Positions 40,409-50,200 of a stretch of DNA of 64,000 nucleotides are shown piece after piece (position 1 is the first letter of the stretch; each line of letters begins with the position of its first letter). Source of the stretch: Cognatilysobacter tabacisoli. Lineage in GTDB: Bacteria > Pseudomonadota > Gammaproteobacteria > Xanthomonadales > Xanthomonadaceae. The position numbers and the translations under genes are program-made. The notes under the pieces were generated by a model. It was not told where the DNA came from. It saw nothing but the letters and a program-made list of their open reading frames with translations, and ran no database searches. The stretch covers positions 806,001 to 870,000 of the forward strand of contig NZ_QXJI01000001.1 of the NCBI RefSeq assembly GCF_003586305.1. The letters run 5' to 3'.

Positions 40409-41278
40409 TCAATCCGCCGCGTCGGCCGCTTCCAGGGTGTTCTGCATCAGCGTCGCGACGGTCATCGGCCCGACCCCGCCCGGCACCGGGGTGATCCAGC
40501 TCGCCCGCTCGGCCGCAGCCGCGAAGCCGACGTCGCCGACCAGCCGGCCGTCGTCGAGCCGGTTGATGCCCACGTCGATCACGACCGCACCCGGTTTGAC
40601 CCACTCTCCCGGGATCAGCTGCGGGCGCCCGACCGCGACGACGAGGATGTCGGCGCCGCGGACGGCGGCCTCGAGCACCGCCGGCGGCGTGAACTTGTGG
40701 CAGCTGGTCACGGTGCACCCGGCGATCAGCAGCTCGAGCGCCATCGGCCGGCCGACATGGTTGGACACCCCGACGATCGTCGCGCTCTGCCCGCGCACGG
40801 GGCGGTCGGTGTAGCCCAGCAGCGTGGTGATGCCGCGCGGCGTGCACGGACGCAGGCCGAACTGGCGCAGCGCGAGGTGGCCGACGTTCTCGGGATGGAA
40901 GCCGTCGACGTCCTTGCGCGGGTCGATGCGGTGGATCAGCTGCGTCGCGTCGCGCCGGTCCGGGAGCGGCAGCTGGACCAGGATGCCGTGGACCTCCGGG
41001 TCGGCGTTGAGCTGGTCGATCAGGTCGAGCAGCTGGGCGTCGCTGGTGTCGGCCGGCAGGTCGTAGTCGATCGCCCGGATCCCGACCTTCTCGGCGGCGC
41101 GTCGCTTGTTCTTGACGTACACGCTCGATGCCGGGTCATTGCCGACCAGCACCACCGCCAGCCCCGGACGCGGCTTCCCCGCCGCGACGCGCGCGTCGAC
41201 CTGGGCCTTGAGGTTGTCGAGCAGGTCCTCGGCAATGCGCTTGCCGTCGAGGATGCGGGCGGGAATCGGTGCGGTCAT
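40409..41278 (-). CDS. folD: Bifunctional methylenetetrahydrofolate dehydrogenase/cyclohydrolase
   Basis: 289 residues. Signatures [20 protein letters not shown] (with the catalytic Lys in the YxxxK-type segment) and [15 protein letters not shown], plus the NADP-binding [20 protein letters not shown] and the C-terminal [20 protein letters not shown], are all present. It converts methylene-THF to formyl-THF for purine and initiator-tRNA synthesis. It stands 120 bp upstream of guaB; both belong to one-carbon and purine metabolism. Confidence 0.96.
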   Translation of the reverse strand: MTAPIPARILDGKRIAEDLLDNLKAQVDARVAAGKPRPGLAVVLVGNDPASSVYVKNKRRAAEKVGIRAIDYDLPADTSDAQLLDLIDQLNADPEVHGILVQLPLPDRRDATQLIHRIDPRKDVDGFHPENVGHLALRQFGLRPCTPRGITTLLGYTDRPVRGQSATIVGVSNHVGRPMALELLIAGCTVTSCHKFTPPAVLEAAVRGADILVVAVGRPQLIPGEWVKPGAVVIDVGINRLDDGRLVGDVGFAAAAERASWITPVPGGVGPMTVATLMQNTLEAADAAD

Positions 41279-41427
41279 GCCGGGGCGGTTGCGCGAAGTC
41301 GGCGCGCATTATCGCATCCGCGTCTGCCCGGCCGGCGGCTGCCGACGGACGCGAACGGCGCGGGACGCTTCCACATCGCCGCCCGGCAGGCCTACCCTGC
41401 TCGCCCGCCCCCACGGAGCCCGCCGCA

Positions 41428-41745
41428 ATGGCCGACACCGATTTCGAAACCCTGCAGATCGAGGCGGCCGTGTTCCGCCGCCTGCGCGACCACCTGATGC
41501 ACGAGCGCCCGGACGTGCAGAACATCGACCTGATGATCCTCGCCGGCTTCTGCCGCAACTGCCTCGGCGACTGGTACCGCGAGGCCGCCGAGCACCGTGG
41601 CATAACCATGACCAAGGACGAGGCGCGCGAGGCGGTCTACGGCGAGCCCTTCGCCCAGTGGAAAGGCAAGCACCAGCGCGAGGCGACGGCCGAGCAGCTC
41701 GCGGCGTTCGAGGCCGCCCAGCGCAGCCACGACCAACCCCGCTAG
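41428..41745 (+). CDS. DUF1244 family small protein
   Basis: 105 residues. IDLMILAGFCRNCLGDWYRE and TMTKDEAREAVYGEPFAQWK are the DUF1244 signature; FCRNC holds two conserved cysteines. It is cytoplasmic and of unknown function. ACGGAG precedes the ATG at 41428. It is divergent from folD. Its TAG stop overlaps the stop of the convergent DUF2272 gene in the palindrome CTAG (41742-41745). Confidence 0.85.
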   Translation: MADTDFETLQIEAAVFRRLRDHLMHERPDVQNIDLMILAGFCRNCLGDWYREAAEHRGITMTKDEAREAVYGEPFAQWKGKHQREATAEQLAAFEAAQRSHDQPR

Positions 41746-42800
41746 GAGCCCCCGGCCGGCGAGCCCTGCGCCGGGGTGACCGCCGGCGCGTTGGGATTCG
41801 GGCAGCGCGGCACCTTGGGCACGGCGCCGACGACGCAGTTCACGCAGCACGCCTGCGCCGGCGGTGCCATGGTGGCCGGCTGGAACGGCGGCGGCGGCGG
41901 TAGCGCCGCGAGTACCGTCTGCGGCTTCAGCTTCAACAGCGCCGCCCAGTCCTGCCGGTTGAAATTGCAGGCACTCGCCGTGTCCGGCGCGCACTCGGGG
42001 TCGACCTGGCCGCGACGCGGCAGCGTCCACAGCAGGCCGCTGCGGTTCATCGGCAGCAGCCGCATCGTGACGCTGTGCTGGACGTTGCCGCCGATCAGGT
42101 AAGCCATGCCGTCGCCGCCCGGGTTCGCGGCGACGACCACCTCGCAATGCATCGGCAGGCCGTCGCTCCCGGCGCTGAGCACCTGACGCAGGCCTTCGAC
42201 CCCGTACACCCGGTTGGGCGAGCGCACGTAGCACAGCATGTCGCCGGTCGCCGGGGGGGTCGTGGCCGGGTCGCGGAACTCGTACGCGCTCTCGCCCGGC
42301 GTGGTCAACGCATCGCGGACGTAGTCCACGTGGCTGGGCGAAACGTTGAAGCCGGGCACGCCGGCGCGCCGCAGAACGTAGCTGATGAAGGCGGCCGACC
42401 ACGGCTGGTCGATCACGAAGCTGCGGCACTGCACGGTCGAGTAGCGGTTGGCGCCCGCGTAGGTGCAGTCGTTCGCGCCGTCGAAGCTCGACATCCGCGG
42501 CAGCACGCCGCTGTCGCGCCAGTACGAGGCCACGCGCAGCCACGCCGGCGTGCCGCCGTCGTCCAGCCCCGTGTTCTCCGCCTCGGCCACGGACACGCTG
42601 GCCAGGCGGCCCTGCGCGTCGATGAACGGGCGGTACCACAGCATGTGCTCGCTGCAGGCAACGGCCGCGATGCGCGTGGCGACATCGGGAGCGGACTGGC
42701 GGTTGCGCACCAGCGGGCACACGTCGGCGGCGGCCGCGGCGTCGGCGGCGAGCAGGCCGGCCAGCACCAGGACCGTACGGAACATCAGGCATTTCAGCAT
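41742..42800 (-). CDS. Exported DUF2272 protein
   Basis: 352 residues with a signal peptide (MLKCLMFRTVLVLAGLLAAD, cleavage near AAA-ADV). The central region IDQPWSAAFISYVLRRAGVP, GDMLCYVRSPNRV and MHCEVVVAANPGGDGMAYLI, with invariant Trp/Ser-Ala and His, matches DUF2272, a family with a peptidase-like fold of unknown function. The C-terminus is Pro-rich with a Cys cluster (QACCVNCVVGAVPKVPRCPN). It is probably a periplasmic or secreted enzyme. It converges on DUF1244 with overlapping stop codons. Confidence 0.8.
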   Translation of the reverse strand: MLKCLMFRTVLVLAGLLAADAAAAADVCPLVRNRQSAPDVATRIAAVACSEHMLWYRPFIDAQGRLASVSVAEAENTGLDDGGTPAWLRVASYWRDSGVLPRMSSFDGANDCTYAGANRYSTVQCRSFVIDQPWSAAFISYVLRRAGVPGFNVSPSHVDYVRDALTTPGESAYEFRDPATTPPATGDMLCYVRSPNRVYGVEGLRQVLSAGSDGLPMHCEVVVAANPGGDGMAYLIGGNVQHSVTMRLLPMNRSGLLWTLPRRGQVDPECAPDTASACNFNRQDWAALLKLKPQTVLAALPPPPPFQPATMAPPAQACCVNCVVGAVPKVPRCPNPNAPAVTPAQGSPAGGS

Positions 42801-42836
42801 CGGCAGCTCCCTGCACCGGCCCCGATGGCGGCGCGT

Positions 42837-43979
42837 CTACGAGGCGGCGCAGAACGCCGCGTAGTCGATATATCCCGGAAACGGTGTGAACGGCGCGCAC
42901 AGGGCGCACTCCGGGTCCGCGCCCAGCCGGGTCTCGCGGAACCGCATCGCCAGCGCGTCGAAGTGCAACACGCGCCCGGCCAGCGGCTCGCCGATACCGA
43001 GAATCAGCTTGATGGCCTCCGTCGCCTGCAGCAGGCCAATGACCCCGGGCAGCACGCCGAGCACGCCAGCCTCGGCGCAGTTCGGGGCCGCCTCCGGCGG
43101 CGGCGGCTCGGGGAACAGGCAGCGGTAGCACGGCGCCTGCCCGCGCCGGCGGCCGGCATCGAACACGCTGACCTGTCCCTCGAAACGGTGCACGGCGCCA
43201 TACACCAGCGGCTTGGCCAGCTTGATGCAGGCGTCGTTGAGCAGGTACCGCACCGGGAAGTTGTCGGCGCCGTCGACGACCACGTCGGCCCCGGCAATCA
43301 GGCCTTCGACATTGCCGGCACGGATGCGCTCGCCGAACGCCTCGATGCGCACCGACGGATTCAGCGCGGTCAGCGCCTCGCGCGCGGAGTCGACCTTGGC
43401 CATGCCGATGCGCGCGTCGGTGTGCAGGATCTGCCGCTGCAGGTTGCTGCGGTCGACGACGTCGTCGTCGGCGATCACCAGCGTGCCGACGCCCGCTGCG
43501 GCGAGGTAGTACGCCGCCGGCGAGCCCAGTCCGCCCGCCCCGACCATCGCCACGCGCGCGGCCTGCAGCCGGCGCTGTCCGGCCTCGCCGACTTCGGGCA
43601 GGCGCAGGTGGCGGGCGTAGCGCTCGTAGAAGTCGAGGTCGTGCGCGTCGCGTTCGACCGGCAGGCCCGCGGCGATCCATGCCTCGGTACCGCCTTCTAC
43701 CGACGCGAGCGCGGTGTAGCCCGCCGCCGCCAGCGCCTGTGCGCACAGCAGCGAGCGCCTCCCGCCCTGGCAGATCAGCACCACCGGTGCGGCGCGGTCC
43801 GGCAGCGCGGAGGCCGGGGCGGCTTCGAGCTCACCGCGCGACACGCCCAGCGCCCCGGCGGCGCGGCCGACGGCGCGCTCGTGCGACTCGCGCACGTCGA
43901 CCAGCGTGGCGCCCGCGCGCTGGCGTTCATGCGCCTGCGCGGGGGTGAGGGATTCGATCTGGATCGCGGGTCCGGCCAT
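42837..43979 (-). CDS. moeB: Molybdopterin-synthase adenylyltransferase with N-terminal rhodanese domain
   Basis: 380 residues. A rhodanese domain comes first (residues 1-110: ATLVDVRESHERAVG, catalytic Cys in VVLICQGGRRSLLCAQAL), then a ThiF/MoeB domain (residues 115-380: FYERYARHLRLPEVGEAGQR, ATP loop MVGAGGLGSPAAYYLAAAG, NLQRQILHTDARIG, zinc pairs CYRC and CALC). It activates the C-terminal Gly of MoaD (or ThiS) by adenylation and may also supply sulfur. The ATG at 43979 is chosen over a further upstream frame. It belongs to a molybdenum-cofactor cluster with moeA and mobA. Confidence 0.9.
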   Translation of the reverse strand: MAGPAIQIESLTPAQAHERQRAGATLVDVRESHERAVGRAAGALGVSRGELEAAPASALPDRAAPVVLICQGGRRSLLCAQALAAAGYTALASVEGGTEAWIAAGLPVERDAHDLDFYERYARHLRLPEVGEAGQRRLQAARVAMVGAGGLGSPAAYYLAAAGVGTLVIADDDVVDRSNLQRQILHTDARIGMAKVDSAREALTALNPSVRIEAFGERIRAGNVEGLIAGADVVVDGADNFPVRYLLNDACIKLAKPLVYGAVHRFEGQVSVFDAGRRRGQAPCYRCLFPEPPPPEAAPNCAEAGVLGVLPGVIGLLQATEAIKLILGIGEPLAGRVLHFDALAMRFRETRLGADPECALCAPFTPFPGYIDYAAFCAAS

Positions 43980-44024
43980 CGCGCGATTATCGCGCGGCAC
44001 TGCCCTGCCCGCGCGGCGCGCCGA

Positions 44025-45257
44025 CTAGGCGATCACCAGCACGTCGACCGCATCGCCGACTGCGAGACGCTGCGGACCGTCCGGCACGACGATGAGCGCG
44101 TTCGCGTCCGCCGCCGCGCGCAGCCGATGCGAGCCGGTCGCCGCGCTCGGATCCGCGCGCAGCATGCCGTCGTCGTCGCTGAAGAGCCGCGCCCGGACGA
44201 ACTCGCGGCGCGCGTGCGGCTTGTCGATCGGCGCGGCCAGCCGCGCGCGCCACGCCGGGCGCGCCTCGGTCCGTCCCTGCAGGCCGTCGAGCAGCGCCCG
44301 GCCGAGGGTAAGGTACGTCGCGAGCACCGACACGGGATTGCCGGGGAGCCCGAGCACCCGCGCCTGGTCCAGGCTGCCGAACAGCACCGGCATCCCCGGC
44401 TTCATCCGCACCTTCCACAGGTGCACCTCGCCGAAGCGCGCCAGCACGCCCGGCAGGTGGTCCTTCTCGCCGGCGGACACGCCACCGCAGGTCAGCACCA
44501 TGTCGAACGCGCAGGCCGCATCGCGCAGCGCGATCTCGACCTGCTTCGGGTCGTCCGGCAGGCGCGGCCAGGCGGTGGGCTCGAGCCCGTCCGCGCGCAG
44601 CAGCCCCATCAGCAGCTCGCGGTTGCTGTCGTAGATCTGGCCCGGCGCCAGTGCGATCCCCGGCTCGACGAGCTCGTCGCCGGTGGTGTAGACCGCGACC
44701 GTCGGGCGTCGCGACACGCTCAGCGAGGGCAGTCCCAGCGATGCGGCCAGCGACACCCGTGCCGGCGACAGCCACTGGCCCACGCGCAGCACCCGATCGC
44801 CGGGTTCGACATCCTCGCCGCGACGCCGGACGTTGGCGCCCAACGGCAGGCCAGCAGGGACGCTGATCGCGTCGCCGTCGATCGCGACGTCCTCCTTGAT
44901 CACGACCGTGTCCGCGCCTGCCGGCAGCGCCGCGCCGGTCGTGATCCGCACGCAGGCGCCGGGCGCCAGGGCGAGATCCAGGGCACGCCCGGCGAACTGC
45001 TCGCCCGCAAGCGGCAGCCGCGCACCGTCAGCACCGAGGTCGGCGTGGCGCAGTGCGTAGCCGTCCATCGCGCTGTTGTCGAACGCCGGCAGCGCCATCG
45101 GCGCGACGAGGTCCTCGCGCAGCACCCGTCCGTGTGCGCGCGACAGCGCCACCGACTGCGCGTCGACGACGTGCCGCGTCGCCACGCCGCGCACGATCTT
45201 CAGCGCGTCGTCGAACGAAACGCCGGTCGGCACGCCGGGGGGCAAGGGGCTGGTCAT
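44025..45257 (-). CDS. moeA: Molybdopterin molybdenumtransferase
   Basis: 410 residues, the family size. SAMDGYALR-type motif (FDNSAMDGYALRHADLG) in domain I, GAALPAGADTVVIKEDVAID in domain II, PTVAVYTTGDELVEPGIALA and LTCGGVSAGEKDHLPGVL in the MoaB-like domain III, and PGNPVSVLATYLTLGRALLD near the end. It inserts molybdate into adenylylated molybdopterin. The mobA stop lies 3 bp upstream of its ATG, so they are coupled. Confidence 0.95.
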   Translation of the reverse strand: MTSPLPPGVPTGVSFDDALKIVRGVATRHVVDAQSVALSRAHGRVLREDLVAPMALPAFDNSAMDGYALRHADLGADGARLPLAGEQFAGRALDLALAPGACVRITTGAALPAGADTVVIKEDVAIDGDAISVPAGLPLGANVRRRGEDVEPGDRVLRVGQWLSPARVSLAASLGLPSLSVSRRPTVAVYTTGDELVEPGIALAPGQIYDSNRELLMGLLRADGLEPTAWPRLPDDPKQVEIALRDAACAFDMVLTCGGVSAGEKDHLPGVLARFGEVHLWKVRMKPGMPVLFGSLDQARVLGLPGNPVSVLATYLTLGRALLDGLQGRTEARPAWRARLAAPIDKPHARREFVRARLFSDDDGMLRADPSAATGSHRLRAAADANALIVVPDGPQRLAVGDAVDVLVIA

Positions 45258-45260
45258 CGC

Positions 45261-45836
45261 TCAGTCCGGTGGAGGAAGGTGGATGCCGGCGGCGGCGAGA
45301 TCGGCCGGCGTGTTGAGGTTGCCAAAAAGCAGGTCGGACCACGCCACGCCGACCATGCCCAGCCGCGACTGCACGGCATGTACGGCCCGGTCGCCACTGT
45401 GCACGGCCGATTCGACCGCGGCGCGCGCGGGGTCCACCGGCCACAGTGCGCACAGCGGCTGGGGGCCGTCCGCGTCGATCGCAAAGGCGCCGTGACCCGA
45501 GCCCGCCCGCAGGCGGGGCAGCAGGTCGTCGGGCAGTCGGAGGACGTCCACCGGCACGGTCAGCAGCCACGGGCTGGCGCACGCGGCGAGCAGCGCGTCG
45601 ACGCCCGCAAGCGGGCCGGCATTGGCGATGCGGTCGACGACGGCGGTCAACCCGTGCGCCGCATGGCGCGGCAGCTCGCGGTTGGCGCTGACCAGCACGG
45701 GATGCGCGGCGAAGCGGCGCGCGAGGCGCAGCACCTGCGGCTGTGCGTCCCGGCCCAACCACGCCTTGTCGGCCCCGCCGAGCCGCGTCGCGCGCCCTCC
45801 CGCCAAGATGCCGACGGTGATGCCGGGCGCGCTCAC
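45261..45836 (-). CDS. mobA: Molybdenum cofactor guanylyltransferase
   Basis: 191 residues from GTG 45836, which has GGAG 6 nt upstream. The nucleotide-binding motif GILAGGRATRLGGADKAWL is at residues 9-27. ANAGPLAGVDALLAAC and LTVPVDVLRLPDDLLPRL complete the GTP/Moco-binding pattern. It attaches GMP to molybdopterin to form MGD for DMSO-reductase-type enzymes. First gene of the mobA-moeA-moeB set. Confidence 0.92.
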   Translation of the reverse strand: MSAPGITVGILAGGRATRLGGADKAWLGRDAQPQVLRLARRFAAHPVLVSANRELPRHAAHGLTAVVDRIANAGPLAGVDALLAACASPWLLTVPVDVLRLPDDLLPRLRAGSGHGAFAIDADGPQPLCALWPVDPARAAVESAVHSGDRAVHAVQSRLGMVGVAWSDLLFGNLNTPADLAAAGIHLPPPD

Positions 45837-45894
45837 GCGATGCTCCGCGGCACGCCGCACATCGCCGACGATTCGCGGCGCGCGCGGCGGGCGT

Positions 45895-47295
45895 TCACTT
45901 GCCGCGCTTGACGTGCCGGATCAGGCGGCGCTTTTTCGCAACCTGCTTTTCGGTCAGCACGTTCTTCTTGCCTTCGTACGGGTTGCTGCCTTCCTTGAAC
46001 ACGAACCGCACCGGCGTGCCGACCAGCTTGAAGCGCTTGCGGAAGAAGTTCTCGAGGTAGCGGCGGTACGAATCGCTCAGCGTGCGCAGGCGGGTGCCGT
46101 GGACAATGAAGGTCGGCGGATTGCTGCCACCGGGATGGGCGAAGCGCAGCTTGGCCACGTGGCCGCGCACCACCGGCGGCGGGTTGGTCTCGTACGCGAT
46201 CTCGAGCGCCTTGGTCGTTTCGGCGGTGCCGAACTCGCGCGTCGCCGAGGCATGCGCGCGGTGGATCGCCTTGAACAGCTCGCGCAGCCCCGAGCCGTGC
46301 TTGGCGCTGATGCGGACCGCTTCGGCCCACTCGACGAAGCCAAGCTTGCGTACGACGAGGTTCTCGGCCTGCTGGCGCTGGTAGTCGGTCAGCCCGTCCC
46401 ACTTGTTGACGGCCACGACCAACGCGCGCCCGGCGTCGAGCGCGTAGCCCAGCACGCTGGCGTCCTGGTCGGTCACGCCCTCGCTGGCGTCGATCAGCAC
46501 GACCGCCACCTGGCACTGCTCGATCGCCTGCAGCGTCTTGATGATCGAGAACTTCTCGACCGCCTCCTCGACCTTGGCCTTGCGGCGCACGCCGGCGGTG
46601 TCGACCAGCCGGTACAGCCGGCCGTCGCGCTCCATGTCGATCGCGACCGAATCGCGGGTCGTGCCCGGGACTTCGGACGCGATCATCCGCTCTTCGCCGA
46701 GCAGGCGGTTGACCAGCGTCGACTTGCCGACGTTCGGCCGCCCGATGAAGGCCACACGGATGCGGTTCGGGTCGTTGTCGAGCTCCTCGGCGCTGCCTTC
46801 TTCCGGCAGCTTGGCCAGCACGCTGTCGATCAGCGTGTCGATGCCCTGCCGGTGCGCCGACGACACCGGCACGACGTCGGAAAATCCGTAGCGGGCGAAA
46901 TCGTTCAGCGCCGCCTGGACGTCGAGGCCGTCGGTCTTGTTGACGACCAGCATCGTCGGACGCGCAGCTTTGCGCAGCCACTTCAGGATGTCGTCGTCGA
47001 GCGCAGACGCGCCCTCGCGCCCGTCGACGATGAACAGCACCAGATCCGCTTCTTCGGCCGCCGCGCGGGCCTGCCGCGTGGTCGCCCCGACCAGCCCTTC
47101 GTCCTCGCCCGCGATGCCGCCGGTGTCGACCACGGCGAACGCGCGCTGACCCTCGGGCCGGCAGACGCCGTAGTGGCGATCACGGGTCACGCCGGGCTGG
47201 TCGTGCACCAGCGCGTCGCGGGTGCGCGTCAGCGCGTTGAACAGGGTGGATTTGCCGACGTTGGGACGGCCGACGAGGGCGACGAGCGGAAGCAT
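45895..47295 (-). CDS. der: Ribosome biogenesis GTPase Der (EngA)
   Basis: 466 residues with two GTPase domains: G1 [14 protein letters not shown] with DTGG and NKTDG (residues 8-165), and [15 protein letters not shown] with DTAG and NKWD (residues 175-350), followed by a KH-like domain ([20 protein letters not shown]) and a Lys/Arg-rich end. It is required for 50S assembly. Start ATG at 47295. It is separated from bamB by a 187-bp gap holding the bamB terminator. Confidence 0.96.
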   Translation of the reverse strand: MLPLVALVGRPNVGKSTLFNALTRTRDALVHDQPGVTRDRHYGVCRPEGQRAFAVVDTGGIAGEDEGLVGATTRQARAAAEEADLVLFIVDGREGASALDDDILKWLRKAARPTMLVVNKTDGLDVQAALNDFARYGFSDVVPVSSAHRQGIDTLIDSVLAKLPEEGSAEELDNDPNRIRVAFIGRPNVGKSTLVNRLLGEERMIASEVPGTTRDSVAIDMERDGRLYRLVDTAGVRRKAKVEEAVEKFSIIKTLQAIEQCQVAVVLIDASEGVTDQDASVLGYALDAGRALVVAVNKWDGLTDYQRQQAENLVVRKLGFVEWAEAVRISAKHGSGLRELFKAIHRAHASATREFGTAETTKALEIAYETNPPPVVRGHVAKLRFAHPGGSNPPTFIVHGTRLRTLSDSYRRYLENFFRKRFKLVGTPVRFVFKEGSNPYEGKKNVLTEKQVAKKRRLIRHVKRGK

Positions 47296-47404
47296 GGGCG
47301 GAAGCCGGAATGGACGAAGGGGGCGGCGGCCGGACGGCCGGCGACGGGCTGGACGGTGGCGTCCAAGGTAACCCCACGGCCCGGCATGATGACCGGCGGG
47401 GCCG

Positions 47405-47441
47405 CAAAAGGGAAACGGCCCGGCGCAGGACGCCGGGCCGT
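47405..47441 (-). terminator. Terminator after bamB
   Basis: ACGGCCCGGCG (47415-47425) and CGCCGGGCCGT (47431-47441) form a perfect 11-bp stem with a 5-nt loop. On the minus strand it is followed by TTCCCTTTTG. It lies about 41 nt after the bamB stop and would end the pilW-rodZ-yfgM-bamB transcript before der. Confidence 0.75.
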
Positions 47442-47482
47442 TCGAGGTCCATCGGGCGCACGTGCCGCCCGACGATGGCGCG

Positions 47483-48670
47483 TTACGGCAGCCGGAACGC
47501 GCTCAGTTCGCCGTCGATGTTCTGCGCGATCAGGATCCCGTCGACCACCACCGGGGCGGCGCGCAGCGGCGTGCCGCCCATGCGCTCGCGCGCGGCGAAA
47601 TCGCCGTTGTCCAGCCGCAGCCAGTGCAGGTAGCCGTCGAGGTCGCCGACCACCGCGTAGTCGCCGTGCACCGCCGCGCCGGTCAGCTTGCGGCGCGCCA
47701 GACCCGGCTGGCTCCACAGCGCGCTGCCGCTGGCCTTGTCCAGGCCGTAGACGGTGCCGCGCGTGTCGGCCACGACGAGGCGGTCGCTGGCGACGCCGAC
47801 GCGACCGGCACCGCCGTACTCCGCGGCCCACGCCGGGCGGCCGCTCGGCGCGTCGATCGCGACCGTCTGGCCCTTGAAGCTCGAGGCGAACAGCGCGGCG
47901 CCGTCGAGCACCGGCGTGCCGTCGACGTCGGCCATGCGATCGAGTTCGGTACGCCCCTCGGCCTGGCCGATCGGCTGCTCCCACAGCGGGCGGCCGTCGG
48001 TCGCCGACAGCGCGACCACGGTGCCGTCGTCGTTGCCGACGAACACGAAACCGGGACCGAGCACCGGCGCGTCGTTGCCACGGACCGAAAGCATCGGCAC
48101 GTCGCGGTTCCAGAACCAGCGGCGCTCGCCCGAGGCCGCGTCGAACGCGGTGACGCGTCCGTCGTTCGAGCGCACGAACACCAGCCCGCCGCCGATGGCG
48201 GGCGCGGCAATCACTTCGTTGACCACCTTCGCCTGCCAGCGCTCGGCGCCGGTCGACGCGTCGAGCGCGACCACCTCACCGTCGAGCCCGCCGATCACGA
48301 CGATGCCGTCGCCGACGCCCGGCCCGCCGGACAGGCGCAGGTCGCTGTCGTACGTCCACACCGGCTTTCCGGTCTGCAGGTCGAATGCGCGCACCCCACC
48401 TTCGAGCGCCGCGGCGAAGACGCGGCCGTCGGCGACCACCGGGCCCTGGCGGAGGCCGAGCACGCCCTCGCCCTTGCCAGCGTTCGCCGACCACAGTCGC
48501 GTTACCGCGACCGACGGGGCGAAGTCGACCAGCGCGACCGGCTCGTTCGGCTTGTCGTCGTCCTTATCGCCGCCGAACCAGTCTTTGACGGTGGCGCAGC
48601 CGGCGAGTACGGCGGTGCAGGCCACGACGGTGGCGGCGCGGAACAGGGTCGAGCGGGACTGCATCTTCAT
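47483..48670 (-). CDS. bamB: Outer-membrane protein assembly factor BamB
   Basis: 395 residues. The lipoprotein signal ([19 protein letters not shown]) ends in lipobox LAGC. The mature part is an eight-bladed PQQ-like propeller, with blades such as [40 protein letters not shown] and [20 protein letters not shown]. It is a periplasm-facing lipoprotein of the BAM complex that inserts outer-membrane barrels. The ATG at 48670 shares its first base with the preceding yfgM stop (TGATG). Confidence 0.94.
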   Translation of the reverse strand: MKMQSRSTLFRAATVVACTAVLAGCATVKDWFGGDKDDDKPNEPVALVDFAPSVAVTRLWSANAGKGEGVLGLRQGPVVADGRVFAAALEGGVRAFDLQTGKPVWTYDSDLRLSGGPGVGDGIVVIGGLDGEVVALDASTGAERWQAKVVNEVIAAPAIGGGLVFVRSNDGRVTAFDAASGERRWFWNRDVPMLSVRGNDAPVLGPGFVFVGNDDGTVVALSATDGRPLWEQPIGQAEGRTELDRMADVDGTPVLDGAALFASSFKGQTVAIDAPSGRPAWAAEYGGAGRVGVASDRLVVADTRGTVYGLDKASGSALWSQPGLARRKLTGAAVHGDYAVVGDLDGYLHWLRLDNGDFAARERMGGTPLRAAPVVVDGILIAQNIDGELSAFRLP

Positions 48671-49299
48671 CAAGACTTGGCCTCGGGCTGGGGCGGCGTC
48701 CCACCGACTTCGGTGAGTTTGAGTTCAAGCAGGCCACGGCGCGGCGAACCGACGTCGAGCTTCGGCAGCGCCTTGGCGTAGGCATCGCGGGCGCGTTCGC
48801 GCTGGCCCAGGGCCAACTCCGCATCGCCGCGCAGTTCGAGCGCGGCCGGCGAGTCGCCCTGGCCGGCCAGCTTCAGCGCCTCGTCGGCCTTGCCGGCATC
48901 CAGCAGCAGGCGCGCGATGCGCAGGTTGACGATTTCGGCGATGGCCGGATCCGAGGAGCTGATGCCGCGCAGCGTCGCCAGCGCGGCGTCACGTTGCCCA
49001 GCGAGCACCTGCGACTTGGCCAGCGCGAGCGTCGCGAGGTCGGCGTAGCTGCCCGGCGGCAGCGCCTTGATCTTGTCGGCGGCCTTCGCGTCGGAGGCGT
49101 CGACGGCATCGATGGCGGCCTGGTAGGCGTTCGCGGCATCCATGCGCTGGTTCGCGCGCTGGCCGTCCCACCACTTCCAGCCGAAGATCGCCGCCAGTCC
49201 CAGCGCGACGCCGCCGATCAATCCAGCGCCATTGCGGCGCAGCCATTCGCGAACGCGCTCGCTTTGTTCGTGTTCGTCCAACAGATCGTCAATTGCCAT
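48670..49299 (-). CDS. yfgM: YfgM-like membrane-anchored tetratricopeptide protein
   Basis: 209 residues. LDEHEQSERVREWLRRNGAG (cytoplasmic) precedes one membrane helix (GLIGGVALGLAAIFGWKWW, residues 27-45), then a periplasmic helical-repeat region (MDAANAYQAAIDAVDASDAK, RIARLLLDAGKADEALKLAG). It matches YfgM, a partner of the PpiD/SecYEG chaperone network. It lies directly upstream of bamB as in E. coli, but hisS, usually between rodZ and yfgM, is absent here. Confidence 0.9.
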   Translation of the reverse strand: MAIDDLLDEHEQSERVREWLRRNGAGLIGGVALGLAAIFGWKWWDGQRANQRMDAANAYQAAIDAVDASDAKAADKIKALPPGSYADLATLALAKSQVLAGQRDAALATLRGISSSDPAIAEIVNLRIARLLLDAGKADEALKLAGQGDSPAALELRGDAELALGQRERARDAYAKALPKLDVGSPRRGLLELKLTEVGGTPPQPEAKS

Positions 49300-49393
49300 T
49301 TCGCATGCTCTGACGCCCCCGCCATCGGCAGGGGTCGGTGTGCGGAAGCCGGCCCGAGCGGGCCGGTGCGTGCCTAGCGACCCGCGACGCGGG

Positions 49394-50200
49394 TCATTGC
49401 ACGACCGGCGTCAGGGAACCGTCAGAGGATAGCGTAAAGCGCGCGACGTTCGCGCGGCTGAACGGTGCCAGGTCGACAGCGCGACCCGCGTTGAGCACCT
49501 GCACGGAGGCGCTGTTGCCGATGACGACACGGCCGACTTCGCCGGCGGCATAGCTGCGACTCTGCCCTGCCGTCAGCAGACCCTGCTCGAGTTCGCGCCC
49601 GTCGGCGGAGAACACCTGCACCCAGCTGTCGCCGGTGAGCGACAACGTCAACGCCGCAGCAGGCTTGGCCGGGAGCGACGCAATGGACGCCACCACCGGC
49701 GTGCGCTCGCGCACGGGCGGCGCCGCGACCACGGCCGGCGTCGCCACCTCGCCCGCGGAGGGCTCGAGCTCGAGGGATTCGACCGCCGAGGGCTCACGCA
49801 GCTTGTACGTCGCGCCGAACCACACCGGCACTGCGATTGCCGCGGTCATCACCACGTACACCGCGCGACGGGTGAACTGCTCGGCAACGCGGCGGTAGGT
49901 CGGGGTGTGGTTGTGACTGACGAGGTTGGAGGCCCGCACGGTGGCGATCGACGCCTGCTCGAGCAGCGGATCGACGTCGACACCGAGCAGTCGCGCGTAG
50001 CTGCGCACCTGGCCGCGAACGAACACGGGCGCGCCGAGCGTGCTCCAGTCGTCCGACTCCAGGCTCCGGACCACGCGGGCCGGCATCTTCAGCTGCGCGG
50101 CCACGGACTCGATCGACAGGCCGGCAGCCTCGCGTGCCTCGCGCAGGCGCGCGCCGCAGCGTCCCCCGAACTCGGTCGCGGATTGGTTCGACTCGATCAT
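49394..50200 (-). CDS. rodZ: Cytoskeleton protein RodZ-like (HTH plus DUF4115)
   Basis: 268 residues. An N-terminal XRE-type helix-turn-helix (LREAREAAGLSIESVAAQLK, MPARVVRSLESDDWSTLGAP) is followed by a basic stretch and a membrane helix (AVYVVMTAAIAVPVWFGATY, about 113-132), a linker, and a periplasmic DUF4115 domain (LTLSLTGDSWVQVFSADGRE, ending SDGSLTPVVQ). RodZ couples MreB to the cell-wall machinery. The ATG overlaps the pilW stop (ATGA, 50197-50200). Confidence 0.9.
   Translation of the reverse strand: MIESNQSATEFGGRCGARLREAREAAGLSIESVAAQLKMPARVVRSLESDDWSTLGAPVFVRGQVRSYARLLGVDVDPLLEQASIATVRASNLVSHNHTPTYRRVAEQFTRRAVYVVMTAAIAVPVWFGATYKLREPSAVESLELEPSAGEVATPAVVAAPPVRERTPVVASIASLPAKPAAALTLSLTGDSWVQVFSADGRELEQGLLTAGQSRSYAAGEVGRVVIGNSASVQVLNAGRAVDLAPFSRANVARFTLSSDGSLTPVVQ

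Noticed and set aside
49377-49395. Terminator after rodZ
   Set aside because: GACCCGCG/CGCGGGTC can pair, but it overlaps the rodZ stop and has no T-tract.
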